Assembly: GCA_902760595.1 (NCBI GenBank)
Contig: CACWHI010000001.1
Coordinates: 188,963-252,962, forward strand
Reading direction: 5' to 3'
Source: an uncultured Eubacteriales bacterium
GTDB lineage: Bacteria; Bacillota; Clostridia; Christensenellales; Aristaeellaceae
Length of the DNA stretch: 64,000 nt
Shown: one piece after another, positions 19,471 to 29,835 of the stretch
Position numbering within the stretch: position 1 is the stretch's first letter
Layout: each line of letters starts with the position of its first letter
The notes under the pieces: model-generated
Database searches by the model: none
The model's input: the letters and a program-made list of their open reading frames with translations, nothing else
What the model was told of the DNA's origin: nothing
Made by a program: the position numbers and the translations under genes

Positions 19471-20259
19471 TTACTGTCCCAGGAGCATACGGTCGTTATT
19501 CAGCTCGCGTCCGGATCTTTCACGGAATTTTTCGGTCAGATCATGCACGGTGAGCTGGGCGCGTTCTTCGCCGGTGACGTCATAAATGACCCTGCCGCGG
19601 TCCATCATCAGGGTACGATTCCCCAAATCCAGAGCCGACTGCATATTGTGGGTGATCATCAGGCAGGTCAGGTGATGGGTTTCGATGATCTCCCGGGTCA
19701 GGTTCAGCACTTTCTCGGCTGTACCCGGGTCCAGGGCCGCGGTGTGCTCGTCGAGCAGAAGCAGCTTAGGCGTCTGGTAGGTGGCCATCAGCAGGGTCAG
19801 CGCCTGCCGCTGGCCGCCGGACAGCAGCCCGACGGGCTGCGTCATCCGGTCCTCAAGGCCCATGTCCAATAGTGCCAACCGCTCGCGGAAGGCTTTCCGG
19901 TCCGCGCCTGTCACATGGGAGAGCCAGCCGCCCAGACCCGCAGCCAGTGCCAGGTTTTCTTCGATGCTCATATCCGGCGCCGTGCCTCGCATGGGGTCCT
20001 GAAAGAGGCGCCCGATCACCCGCGCGCGCTGATGCTCCGGCGTCATGGTGATGTCCTGACCATCCAGGAAGACTTGACCTTTGTCCAGATAAAAGCTGCC
20101 GCAGATCGCGTTGAAGAGCGTCGATTTTCCCGCGCCGTTCGCGCCGATGATGCTGACGAAATCCCCAGGATGAATGTGGAGCGTCAGGCTGTCCAGCGCC
20201 AACCGTTCGTTCGGTGTGCCGGGATAGAAGGTTTTACTGATGTCAACGAGCTTCAGCAT
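19471..20259 (-). CDS. ABC transporter ATP-binding protein (TrpZ-like)
   Basis: Cytoplasmic ATPase of an importer, 262 residues. Walker A 'GANGAGKST' near residues 39-47, signature 'LSGGQRQAL' near 145 and Walker B 'LLLLDEHTAALD' near 165, all intact. It overlaps the permease gene by 17 bases and closes a substrate-binding/permease/ATPase operon of the type predicted to import tryptophan or other aromatic/amino-acid-like substrates (TrpXYZ family). Ligand assignment depends on the T-box upstream. Confidence 0.88.
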   Translation of the reverse strand: MLKLVDISKTFYPGTPNERLALDSLTLHIHPGDFVSIIGANGAGKSTLFNAICGSFYLDKGQVFLDGQDITMTPEHQRARVIGRLFQDPMRGTAPDMSIEENLALAAGLGGWLSHVTGADRKAFRERLALLDMGLEDRMTQPVGLLSGGQRQALTLLMATYQTPKLLLLDEHTAALDPGTAEKVLNLTREIIETHHLTCLMITHNMQSALDLGNRTLMMDRGRVIYDVTGEERAQLTVHDLTEKFRERSGRELNNDRMLLGQ

Positions 20260-21187
20260 TGGACGCGCCCTCCTTCCCGTGCCATCCGAGGCGTTTCATA
20301 ATAAACGGCAGCTGGTCTTTGAAATAGGAGCCAGAGAGCGCGGCGATGACGATCAGCGAGGACACAGCCTTCAGCATGAACGCCGGCATGTTGAGGCGCA
20401 GGGCCAGCGTATAGACGAGTCTGAAGAGGAAGGCGCCGATGACGGTGCCGACCAGACGGAGACTCATGGGCTTATCCTTCCCGAATATCACGCCGCCGAT
20501 CAGCAGGGAGGCCAGCGCCACGGTCAGCATGCCGGAGCCCTTGTTGATATCATAGCTTTTCTGCATCTGCGCGGTGAGGCAGCCTGAAAGCGCGGTCAGC
20601 ATGTTTGAAACACAGAGCCCGACCGTGGTCGTAAAGGTGGGATTGATGGAAGAAGAGCGCACCATATCGGCGTTGCTGCCGGTCGCGCGGATGGCGAGGC
20701 CTAGCTTGGTGCGCAGGAACAGCCTGAGCAGGACGATGACCAGGACGATCACGATGAACAGCACCAGCAGTGCCTGCTGGCCCTGAAGCGCGCTTCCGTT
20801 CATCAGGTTCTTGGCAAAGAGGAACACCGTAGGCGTTTTGTTCAAGGACAGCGTGGGCTTGTTGCCGGTCAGTGCCATGTTGACCGAGTACAGTCCGGTA
20901 TTGACCACGATGCCGGCCAGAAGGCTCTGTACGCCCATCCGGGTCTGGAGCGTGGCGGTGATGAACCCGGAAAGGACGCCTGCCAGCATCGCTGCCGGCA
21001 GGCTGAGCCAGGGATAACCCGCGATCGCTACCATGGCTCCGACGGCTGAGCCTAACGTGAAGCAGCCGTCGGTAGACAGGTCGCAGACATTGAGCATGGA
21101 ATAGCTGACGAACAGCGCCAATACGACCAGCGCGTTGACCAGGCCCAGTTCAAGGGCCGTCTGGCCTAAAACCAGTATTTTATCCAC
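20243..21187 (-). CDS. ABC transporter permease (BPD_transp_2 family)
   Basis: Integral membrane permease, 314 residues, with about eight to nine predicted helices and the family N-terminal motif 'NALVVLALFVSYSMLNVCDLSTDGCFTLGSAVGA'. A mid-protein 'RLFLRTKLGLAIRATGSNADMVRSSSINP' segment is the usual ATPase-coupling and homology block. It is the partner of the substrate-binding protein 51 bp upstream and the overlapping ATPase. Transport direction is import by family. Confidence 0.88.
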   Translation of the reverse strand: MDKILVLGQTALELGLVNALVVLALFVSYSMLNVCDLSTDGCFTLGSAVGAMVAIAGYPWLSLPAAMLAGVLSGFITATLQTRMGVQSLLAGIVVNTGLYSVNMALTGNKPTLSLNKTPTVFLFAKNLMNGSALQGQQALLVLFIVIVLVIVLLRLFLRTKLGLAIRATGSNADMVRSSSINPTFTTTVGLCVSNMLTALSGCLTAQMQKSYDINKGSGMLTVALASLLIGGVIFGKDKPMSLRLVGTVIGAFLFRLVYTLALRLNMPAFMLKAVSSLIVIAALSGSYFKDQLPFIMKRLGWHGKEGASNAEAR

Positions 21188-21238
21188 TGTGATGATCCTC
21201 TTGATTTGATTGATCGCGGGTGATCCCTATAGCGGGGA

Positions 21239-22264
21239 TTACTTGATATCGTCGAAGCTTTCGGCGGTCGTGATGGACTGCACCTTGATGCAGTGCGGGG
21301 CGAAGAGGGCGGCGACCTCATCATACTTGAGATTCAGGAGCGCGCAGGTGTCCGTGTTGATGGTGGCGGTACCGTTGTCGAAGGTCTTGACGGGGGTCGA
21401 GGCCGGAACGGCGCCGTCCAGAAGGATGGCCGCAACCATGTTGCCGGTCTCACGGCCGAGGTTCGCGTAATCCACGCCGTAGCCCAGGAACGCGCCGTTC
21501 AGGGCGAAGGAATCCGCGCCGGTGAAGTGGGGGATGCCCGCGTTGGCCAGGGTCTCGTAGATGGAGAGCTCGGAGGCCATGATGGTGTTATCGGTGGGCG
21601 TGAACACCGCGTCCATGCCGTCGGCCACGATGGCGTCCGCCGCCAGCATCACCTCGGATACGTTCGCGCCGCTGTACTCCTTGTAGCTGACGCCCTTCTC
21701 CGTCAGGATCTTCTTGGCGGCCTCGATCGGCGCGGTGGAGGCGTCCTCGGAGGGATTGTAGAGCAGGGCGATCTTCTTGGCTTCAGGCTTCAGCGCGAAG
21801 ATCAGGTTGAACACCGCGTTGGTGTCCAGATAGTCAGAGGTGCCGGTCAGGTTGGAGCCGGGGGCCTCCAGGCTTTCCACCAGGCCCGCGCCGACCGGGT
21901 CAGAGACCGCCGCAAAGACCACGGGAAGGCCAGAGTCTTCGGTCTTTCCCTGCATTGCCATCGCGACCGGGGTGGCGACGCCTACCATCAGGTCGACCTC
22001 GCTGGCGATAAAGTTCGCGATGATCTGGTCGAGCACGCTGCCATCCAGGTTGCAGTTGTCTTCCATGATCTCGATCTTGACGCCGCGTTCGGTCTCGATC
22101 TCAGCGAGGCGTGAGCGGATATTGGCGATGATCTGGTTCAGGGAGGCGTCGTCCACAAAGTTGCAGATGCCGATTCTGAACGAGGTTTTTGCTTCGGCGG
22201 ACGCAATGCCGGCGAGAGAAAGGAGCATCATTGCGGCAAGAACCAGGGCGATCATTCTTTTCAT
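21239..22264 (-). CDS. ABC transporter substrate-binding protein (ABC_sub_bind / TrpX-like)
   Basis: Exported binding protein, 341 residues, with signal peptide (about 1-23; 'LVLAAMMLLSLAGIASAEA'). The two-lobed ABC_sub_bind fold is indicated by 'RIGICNFVDDASLNQIIANIR', 'VDLMVGVATPVAMAMQGKT', 'PVVFAAVSDPVGAGLV', 'SNLTGTSDYLD' and 'DAVFTPTDNTIMAS', which are the ligand-contact regions of this family. It is the first gene of a three-gene import operon and is preceded by a T-box leader, so its expression should rise when a particular tRNA is uncharged. Tryptophan is the best-known ligand of T-box controlled members. Confidence 0.88.
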   Translation of the reverse strand: MKRMIALVLAAMMLLSLAGIASAEAKTSFRIGICNFVDDASLNQIIANIRSRLAEIETERGVKIEIMEDNCNLDGSVLDQIIANFIASEVDLMVGVATPVAMAMQGKTEDSGLPVVFAAVSDPVGAGLVESLEAPGSNLTGTSDYLDTNAVFNLIFALKPEAKKIALLYNPSEDASTAPIEAAKKILTEKGVSYKEYSGANVSEVMLAADAIVADGMDAVFTPTDNTIMASELSIYETLANAGIPHFTGADSFALNGAFLGYGVDYANLGRETGNMVAAILLDGAVPASTPVKTFDNGTATINTDTCALLNLKYDEVAALFAPHCIKVQSITTAESFDDIK

Positions 22265-22345
22265 GGTGAATACCTGCCTTTCATTATTTTACGTCGAAGT
22301 CTGATTGTCTGTTCCCCGTGACGGCCGTGACACAGGGGACAGGGA

Positions 22346-22606
22346 ATAAAAAACGCCCCAGCGCACATCCTGTGCGCTGAGACGGTATTCCCGTGGTGCC
22401 ACTCAGCTTGGTCCTCATTCTCCGCGTACGCTTCTGATACGCGACGCCTTGATAACGGGTGCGTTTCCCGTCGCTGCCTACAGCCAATGCTTTCGGAGCG
22501 CCCTCTGGAGCCCATTCACACCCGCCACGCATACCGCATTCACACTATCGGCGGCTCCCTTTGATGCGCTACAGGGGCGTTACTCTTCTCCATCAATGGT
22601 TTACTC
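22346..22606 (-). ncRNA. T-box riboswitch controlling the ABC transporter operon
   Basis: Read on the minus strand the leader contains the AGAGTA (loop E) motif of Stem I near 22581-22587, Stem I distal arms GGGAGCC/GGGCTCC, a GTAGG linker, and the diagnostic T-box sequence TGGCACCACGGG near 22385-22396. A terminator (AGCGCACAGGATGTGCGCT stem, then six T) follows at 22348-22381. The UGGC antiterminator bulge predicts a tRNA with discriminator G. The specifier is not certain: alignment after CGAA gives AGC (Ser, 22489-22491); a UGG (Trp) lies two bases downstream (22484-22486). Uncharged tRNA should favour readthrough into the transporter genes. Confidence 0.9.
22348..22381 (-). terminator. 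T-box attenuator terminator
   Basis: Stem CAGCGCACA/TGTGCGCTG followed by GGGGCG and six T on the minus strand. It is mutually exclusive with the T-box antiterminator immediately upstream. Confidence 0.88.
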
Positions 22607-22612
22607 ACAAAT

Positions 22613-22641
22613 AAGATAATCCTGGCTAAATGATTTGTCAA
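22613..22641 (-). promoter_or_regulatory. Promoter of the T-box/ABC operon
   Basis: Minus-strand TTGACA (22636-22641), exact 17-bp spacer, TATCTT (22613-22618), ending just upstream of Stem I of the T-box. Confidence 0.8.
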
Positions 22642-22717
22642 GAGAAATAATTGATCAAATTGTATTTTTTGTGTACCGGAAAATATGACGCAAATGCGTT
22701 TCAGGCCGCACGGAAGG

Positions 22718-22746
22718 TTGACAAAACCTTCCAAAACCAGTATCAT
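22718..22746 (+). promoter_or_regulatory. Promoter of the guaB operon
   Basis: TTGACA (22718-22723), 17-bp spacer, TATCAT (22741-22746). It diverges from the T-box promoter about 75 bp away. The start codon is only about 35 bp downstream, so there is little room for a leader. Confidence 0.85.
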
Positions 22747-22781
22747 AAACAGAATCTACTACGCGCAGGGAGGGAATGTTG

Positions 22782-24287
22782 ATGGCGTATTACTACAACG
22801 AGCCGTGTCACACCTTCAGTGAGTATCTGCTGATCCCCGGATATACCGGTCCGGACTGTATCCCGCAGAACGTCAGCCTGAGAACCGCTCTGACCAAGTA
22901 CCGCAAAGGGCAGGAGCAGCCTGATATCAGCCTGAATATCCCGCTCGTCAGCGCGATCATGCAGTCCGTGTCGGACGACCGGCTGGCGATCGCCCTGGCC
23001 AAGGAAGGCGGCATCTCCTTTATTTACGGCGCCCAGTCCGTGGAGGATGAGGCGGCCATGGTCGCCCGGGTCAAGAGCTATAAGGCGGGCTTTGTTCCCT
23101 CGGCATCCAACCTCACCCCCGATAAAACGCTGCAGGACGTTCTCAACCTGAAGGAGAAAAACGGCTTTTCCACGATCGCCATCACGGATGACGGCACTGC
23201 CAACGGGCATCTGCTGGGCATCGTCACTTCCCGCGATTACCGCGTGTCCAGGATGGATGTACACACCAGAGTGACCGACTTCATGACGCCCAAGGACAAG
23301 CTGGTCACGGCTCCCGCCGGCACCACGCTGAAGGAGGCCAACGACATCATCTGGGAGCACAAGCTCAATTCGCTGCCCATCGTAGACGGCGAGGGACGCC
23401 TGCAGTACTTCGTATTCAGAAAGGACTACGCCTCCCATAAGGAAAACCCCCTGGAGCTGCTGGACAGCAAGAAGCGCTACCTGGTCGGAGCGGGCATCAA
23501 TACCAGGGACTATGAGACCCGCATCCCCGCGCTGCTGCAGGCCGGCGCGGACGTGCTGTGCATCGATTCCTCTGAGGGCTACACCATCTGGCAGAAGAAC
23601 GTGCTGGATTGGGTGCGTGAACGCTACGGCGATTCTGTCAAGATCGGCGCGGGCAACGTGGTCGACCGGGACGGCTTCCTCTTTCTCGCGAAGGCGGGCG
23701 CCGACTTTGTCAAGGTCGGCATCGGCGGCGGCTCCATCTGCATCACGCGCGAGACCAAGGGCATCGGCCGCGGCCAGGCGACCGCGCTGATCGAGGTGGC
23801 GAGGGCCCGTGACGAGTACTTCGAGCAGACGGGTATTTACGTCCCCATCTGCTCCGACGGCGGCATCGTATACGACCATCATATGACGATGGCGCTGGCC
23901 ATGGGCGCGGACTTCCTCATGATGGGCCGGTATTTCGCCCGCTTTGACGAGAGCCCGGGAAACCGCGTCATGGTCAACGGCGTTTATATGAAGGAATACT
24001 GGGGCGAAGGCTCCAACCGCGCGCGCAACTGGCAGCGCTATGACCTGGGCGGCGCGAGCAAGCTGAGCTTTGAGGAAGGCGTCGACAGCTATGTCGTATA
24101 TGCCGGTTCCCTGCACGATAATGTGGAGATCAGCCTCTACAAGGTAAAATCCACCATGTGCAACTGCGGTGTGACGGATCTGGAGTCCCTTCGCAGGGAG
24201 GCCAAGATCACCCTCGTTTCCGCCACGTCTCTGGTGGAAGGCGGATATCACGACGTGACGCTGCGCTCCACACAGCACGCGAAATAA
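22782..24287 (+). CDS. guaB: IMP dehydrogenase
   Basis: Oxidises IMP to XMP with NAD+, the first committed step of GMP synthesis. 501 residues, of the ~500-residue bacterial type with the '[18 protein letters not shown]' N-terminus. A pair of CBS domains interrupts the barrel at about residues 105-225. The catalytic loop '[12 protein letters not shown]' holds the thioimidate cysteine near residue 319, followed by '[25 protein letters not shown]'. The loop reads GGGSIC instead of the common GPGSIC. I choose ATG 22782 because GGGAGGGA is six bases upstream; the in-frame ATG at 22776 abuts that site. It heads an operon with DUF951, lepB, obgE and yhbY. Confidence 0.96.
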   Translation: MAYYYNEPCHTFSEYLLIPGYTGPDCIPQNVSLRTALTKYRKGQEQPDISLNIPLVSAIMQSVSDDRLAIALAKEGGISFIYGAQSVEDEAAMVARVKSYKAGFVPSASNLTPDKTLQDVLNLKEKNGFSTIAITDDGTANGHLLGIVTSRDYRVSRMDVHTRVTDFMTPKDKLVTAPAGTTLKEANDIIWEHKLNSLPIVDGEGRLQYFVFRKDYASHKENPLELLDSKKRYLVGAGINTRDYETRIPALLQAGADVLCIDSSEGYTIWQKNVLDWVRERYGDSVKIGAGNVVDRDGFLFLAKAGADFVKVGIGGGSICITRETKGIGRGQATALIEVARARDEYFEQTGIYVPICSDGGIVYDHHMTMALAMGADFLMMGRYFARFDESPGNRVMVNGVYMKEYWGEGSNRARNWQRYDLGGASKLSFEEGVDSYVVYAGSLHDNVEISLYKVKSTMCNCGVTDLESLRREAKITLVSATSLVEGGYHDVTLRSTQHAK

Positions 24288-24298
24288 TCAGTACTCAT

Positions 24299-24324
24299 GG
24301 CGCGGACTTGGACTGGTCCGCGCC
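24299..24324 (+). promoter_or_regulatory. Hairpin between guaB and DUF951
   Basis: A 9-bp perfect stem GGCGCGGAC/GTCCGCGCC with an 8-base loop follows the guaB stop by 11 bp. There is no T run, so it is more likely an RNA-stabilising or processing structure than a terminator. Confidence 0.5.
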
Positions 24325-24350
24325 TGATATTGCGAAAGAGGCGTTGGGCG

Positions 24351-24576
24351 ATGATCGGTGACGGAATCTCCTTGGGCGATGTCGTACGCACCAGAAAGGG
24401 CCATCCCTGCGGCGGCGATACCTGGACGGTGATCCGCGTCGGGGCGGACATCAAGATCAGGTGTACGACCTGCGGACGGATCGTCATGATGGATCGGGAG
24501 ACCTTTTTGAAGAGGCGCAAGGCGACCGTATCACACGCTCAGCAGCCGGATGAACAGCAGAAGGGAGAAATGCGGA

Positions 24577-24584
<8 letters not shown>
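24351..24584 (+). CDS. DUF951 family small protein
   Basis: Small conserved Firmicutes protein (77 residues) of unknown function. Family pattern 'SLGDVVRTRKGHPCGGDTWTVIRVGADIKIRCTTCGRIVMM' is complete, with a CxxC pair (residues about 45-48) plus an upstream Cys that could bind zinc. Start at ATG 24351 with a GAGG about ten bases upstream; homology begins there. In relatives the gene often sits among translation or DNA-metabolism genes. Here its last eight bases overlap lepB, indicating coupling. Confidence 0.85.
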
Positions 24585-26548
<1,964 letters not shown>

Positions 26549-26566
26549 TATTCGGAGGAAACCTGT

Positions 26567-26860
26567 ATGAACGGAAAGCAGCGGGCATATCTGCGTTCCA
26601 TGTGCAATACCCTGCCGGCCATCCTGCTCGTAGGCAAAGAGGGCGTGACGGATACCCTTGCGAACAGCGTGGAAGAAGCGCTGCAGGCGCGTGAGCTGAT
26701 CAAAATGGGCGTCCAGCGCGGAGCGCCGGTCACCGCCAGGGAAGCCTGCACCGAGCTGTGCGAGCGTACTGGAGCGGAGCCGGTGCAGTGTATCGGGAAC
26801 AAATTCTGCATCTATAAGCCGCGTGAAGAAGAGCCGACCATCGTGCTCCCTCGGGTGTGA
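26567..26860 (+). CDS. yhbY: CRM-domain RNA-binding protein YhbY
   Basis: Small (97 residues) ribosome-assembly RNA-binding protein. Shows the CRM/KH-like pattern 'QRAYLRSMCNTLPAILLVGKEGVTDTLANSVEEALQARELIKMGV' with the GKEG turn equivalent to the family GKxG motif. It lies 18 bp after obgE, an arrangement common in Firmicutes. The stop codon directly abuts the stop codon of the convergent hflX gene with no intervening base. Confidence 0.92.
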   Translation: MNGKQRAYLRSMCNTLPAILLVGKEGVTDTLANSVEEALQARELIKMGVQRGAPVTAREACTELCERTGAEPVQCIGNKFCIYKPREEEPTIVLPRV

Positions 26861-28669
26861 TCATTCGGTCTCGTCCGGCCGGGAGCTGTCCAAAGGCTCG
26901 TATCTCAGCGCCGGTCCGGCGGCCTTGAGGATCCGGTTCAGGGATGCCTGGTCGACCTCCGCGGTGATCACCGCTTCATTCTCTCCATATTCCACCTGTG
27001 CACGCGAAGCGTTTTCATGGATCAGCGCGGTAAGCTGCATCGCGTGATACGGAACAAAGAATCTGACGGGACAGAGCCTGCCGCCAAGCTGGCTGCTGAT
27101 CTCGTTTTTTAATGTGTCCAGGCCTTCGGCTGTTAAAGCGCTGATCTTCAAAGCGTCAGGAAAAGCGTCAACGATCTCCGGCAGCGCCTGGTCGCACTTG
27201 TTGAGCACCTCGATATAAGGCTTCTGATCCGCGCCGAGGCGGGCGAGCGTTTCCCGCACGACACGGCGTTGGGCCAGGGTGTCAGGGTTGGAAGCGTCGG
27301 ATACGATCAGGAGCAGATCCGCCTGGACCGCTTCTTCAAGCGTGGAATGAAAAGCCTCGATCAATTCCGTCGGGAGCTGGGAAATAAAGCCGACCGTATC
27401 CGTCAGAAGGAACGGCTGGCTGTCGGCGGTGTCGATCCGGCGCGTCGTCGCGTCCAGCGTAGCGAACAGCTGGTTCTCCACATAGACGTTCGAATCGGTG
27501 AGCGCGTTGAAGATCGTAGATTTGCCGGCGTTCGTATAGCCGACCAGGGCCGCAGTCGGGATCTCGTTGCGCTCACGGCGCTTTTTTTGCAGAGAGCGCT
27601 GTTTTTTCAGTGAATCAAGCTGCTCACGCAGCTGGGTACGCCTGCGCTTGATCGCGCGGCGGTCCATCTCCAGCTTGGTTTCGCCGGGACCTCTGGTGCC
27701 GATGCCGCCGCCGAGACGCGAGAGAGATAGGCCGAAGCCCACCAGGTGAGACATCTGGTAGCTGAGCTGCGCAAGGGATACCTGCAGCTGGCCTTCACGC
27801 GTGCGAGCGCGCTGCGCGAAAATGTCCAGGATCAGGTTGGTGCGGTCGATCACCCGTACCCCGGTCTGGGTCTCAAGAAGATGGATCTGCACCCCGCTCA
27901 GCTCGTCCTGGGCGATGATCAGGTCAGCGTTCAAGGTCTGCGCGGCCAGGGCGAGCTCCCGAACTTTTCCGGTCCCGATATAGGTGGCGCTGTCCGGGAA
28001 AGGGCGTTTTTGCAGCATACGTCCCACCGGAACGGCGCCGGCAGTACGCGCCAGGGAATCCAGCTCCTCGAAAGAGCTGTCATCGCGGATGGCCAGCAGG
28101 ATCGCGCGTTCCGGCTTCTGCAGGTCGTTAGCAGGAATGCGGGAAACTCTCTCGTCGCATTCCTCGATTCGGCGCATCCAGTTGAGCCGGGAAAGCCTGC
28201 TCAGCGGGTAGATCTCGGTCTGTTCAATGGCAGGCACGCCATATTCGATGCCGGTCAGGAAGGCAGCGGAAATGCCGTTGACGCTCGCGTCAGGATCCAC
28301 GCCTAAAGCGCACATCGCGTCCAGCCTCAGCGAGACCAGGGCGGTCAGGTCCAGCTCTGAGAGCTGCGCCGAAGCGTTAGGGTGGGTATGGATGACCCGG
28401 ACACGGGAAAGGGCGTTCTGATTGCGACGCAGGCGGTATTCCGGCAGGGAGACCGTGCTGTTATCGCCGACGACGACGTCCAGCACCTCTCCGCTCCGGC
28501 TGATGTACAGAGCCAGCTCCCTGTTGAGGCGGGAGGAGGCCTCGGCCAGCGTACAGGCCAGCTCCTCTGTCAGAAAGACATCGCTGTCCAGTTCCGCGAG
28601 GTACAGCGCCTGCAGGCGCGTCAGTTCTGTCTGGCGTATTCCGTCTGTATTGCCGTGGATCTCGTACAT
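26861..28669 (-). CDS. hflX: GTPase HflX, long form with JAMM-like N-terminal domain
   Basis: Ribosome-splitting/rescue GTPase. The C-terminal two thirds are canonical: glycine-rich HflX domain ('FPDSATYIGTGKVREL', 'IAQDELSGVQIHLLE', 'GPGETKLEMDRR'), then G1 'GYTNAGKST' near 375, G3 'DTVGFI', G4 'NKCD'. The first ~180 residues are an additional domain containing His94-x-His96 ... Ser104-x-x-Asp107 ('HTHPNASAQLSELD'), the exact spacing of a JAB1/MPN+ (JAMM) metal site. 602 residues compares with about 420 for E. coli HflX. It starts one base after the nifS-like stop and ends stop-to-stop with yhbY. Confidence 0.93.
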   Translation of the reverse strand: MYEIHGNTDGIRQTELTRLQALYLAELDSDVFLTEELACTLAEASSRLNRELALYISRSGEVLDVVVGDNSTVSLPEYRLRRNQNALSRVRVIHTHPNASAQLSELDLTALVSLRLDAMCALGVDPDASVNGISAAFLTGIEYGVPAIEQTEIYPLSRLSRLNWMRRIEECDERVSRIPANDLQKPERAILLAIRDDSSFEELDSLARTAGAVPVGRMLQKRPFPDSATYIGTGKVRELALAAQTLNADLIIAQDELSGVQIHLLETQTGVRVIDRTNLILDIFAQRARTREGQLQVSLAQLSYQMSHLVGFGLSLSRLGGGIGTRGPGETKLEMDRRAIKRRRTQLREQLDSLKKQRSLQKKRRERNEIPTAALVGYTNAGKSTIFNALTDSNVYVENQLFATLDATTRRIDTADSQPFLLTDTVGFISQLPTELIEAFHSTLEEAVQADLLLIVSDASNPDTLAQRRVVRETLARLGADQKPYIEVLNKCDQALPEIVDAFPDALKISALTAEGLDTLKNEISSQLGGRLCPVRFFVPYHAMQLTALIHENASRAQVEYGENEAVITAEVDQASLNRILKAAGPALRYEPLDSSRPDETE

Positions 28670-28670
28670 T

Positions 28671-29822
28671 TCAGGAGTCTCTCCTTAATGAACATACTGT
28701 TTCGATGATGCGCCGGGCCGCTTCGACCACGTCCTCTTCGACGGTCTCCCTCCCGAGCGTCAGCCGGAGACTGCCGTGAAGAAGCTCGGGGGATGTGCCG
28801 ATGGCCTTCAGGACATGGCTATCCACAAAGGAACCGGCGGTGCAGGCAGACCCGGCGGAGGCTTCAACGCCGTTCAGGTCCAGCAGCGGGATCAGGGTTT
28901 TTATGTCTGTATGAGGGATCGAAAGATGCAGATGCCCAGGCAGCCGGCTTTCGGGTGATCCATTCATGACAACGTCCGGAAGGGCGGCGCGGATAAGTTC
29001 ATACAAGAGATCTCTGAGGGCTGAAACGCGCCTCGTTTCTGCTGCCTGAAGCTCGATTGCCCTGGTCAGCGCGGCAGCGAGGCCGACAGCCCCGGCGACA
29101 TTCTCGGTCGAAGCGCGGAGGCCCCGCTCCTGTTCGCCGCCGTGGATCAGCGGCTCGATGGCGACGCCGCGGCGCAGGAAGAGCGCGCCTGCGCCCTTGG
29201 GACCATAAAACTTGTGAGCGGATAATGAAAGCAGATCGATCCCGGCCGCATGTACATCGATGGGCAGGGTCCCGGCGGCCTGTACGGCGTCCGTATGGAA
29301 TAAGGCGCCCGCTTCATGGGCGATCCGGGCGATATCCGCGACGGGTTCGATCGTCCCGATCTCGTTATTGGCCCACATGATGGAAATGAGAACAGTTTCG
29401 GGCCGTATCGCAGCCGCTATGTCAGAGGGATTGACGCGGCCCTGGTGGTCCGGACGCACATATGTCACCGCGCAGTCATGCCTTTCAAGAAAGGCGCATG
29501 TATTCAGGACGGCCGGATGCTCGATCATGGACGTAACGATATGGCAGCCTGCTCCCGCTTTGGCGGCGATGCCTTTAAGGGCCCAATTGTCGCTTTCGCT
29601 GCCGCCGGACGTGAAATAGATTTCGTCCGGATTCGCGTGCAGGGCCTGGGCTGTCTGCGCACGGGCAGCCTCCAGATGCCGCTTTGCCTCCCGGGCACTC
29701 GCGTAGATGCCGGAGGCGTTGCCGGGCACAGCGGTCAGGCATTCCAGCATCGCATGCCGCGCTTCGTCGCAAAGTGGCGTCGTGGCCGCGTGATCCAGAT
29801 AGATGCGTTTCTTAGAGTCCAT
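28671..29822 (-). CDS. Cysteine desulfurase (NifS/IscS family)
   Basis: PLP enzyme that mobilises sulfur from cysteine for Fe-S clusters or tRNA thiolation. 383 residues. N-terminal 'IYLDHAATTPL', PLP lysine in 'SLSAHKFYGPKG' near residue 204, and the active-site loop 'GSACTAGSFVDS' with Cys near 325. No IscU, ThiI or MnmA gene is adjacent, so the acceptor is unknown. It lies 13 bp from the preceding gene and 1 bp from hflX, deep in a long co-directional run. Confidence 0.93.
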   Translation of the reverse strand: MDSKKRIYLDHAATTPLCDEARHAMLECLTAVPGNASGIYASAREAKRHLEAARAQTAQALHANPDEIYFTSGGSESDNWALKGIAAKAGAGCHIVTSMIEHPAVLNTCAFLERHDCAVTYVRPDHQGRVNPSDIAAAIRPETVLISIMWANNEIGTIEPVADIARIAHEAGALFHTDAVQAAGTLPIDVHAAGIDLLSLSAHKFYGPKGAGALFLRRGVAIEPLIHGGEQERGLRASTENVAGAVGLAAALTRAIELQAAETRRVSALRDLLYELIRAALPDVVMNGSPESRLPGHLHLSIPHTDIKTLIPLLDLNGVEASAGSACTAGSFVDSHVLKAIGTSPELLHGSLRLTLGRETVEEDVVEAARRIIETVCSLRRDS

Positions 29823-29835
29823 TCGTTCCGCTCCG

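Noticed and set aside
22743-24278. 511-residue antisense frame opposite guaB
   Set aside because: Shadow of a highly conserved gene; composition typical of antisense GC-rich frames.
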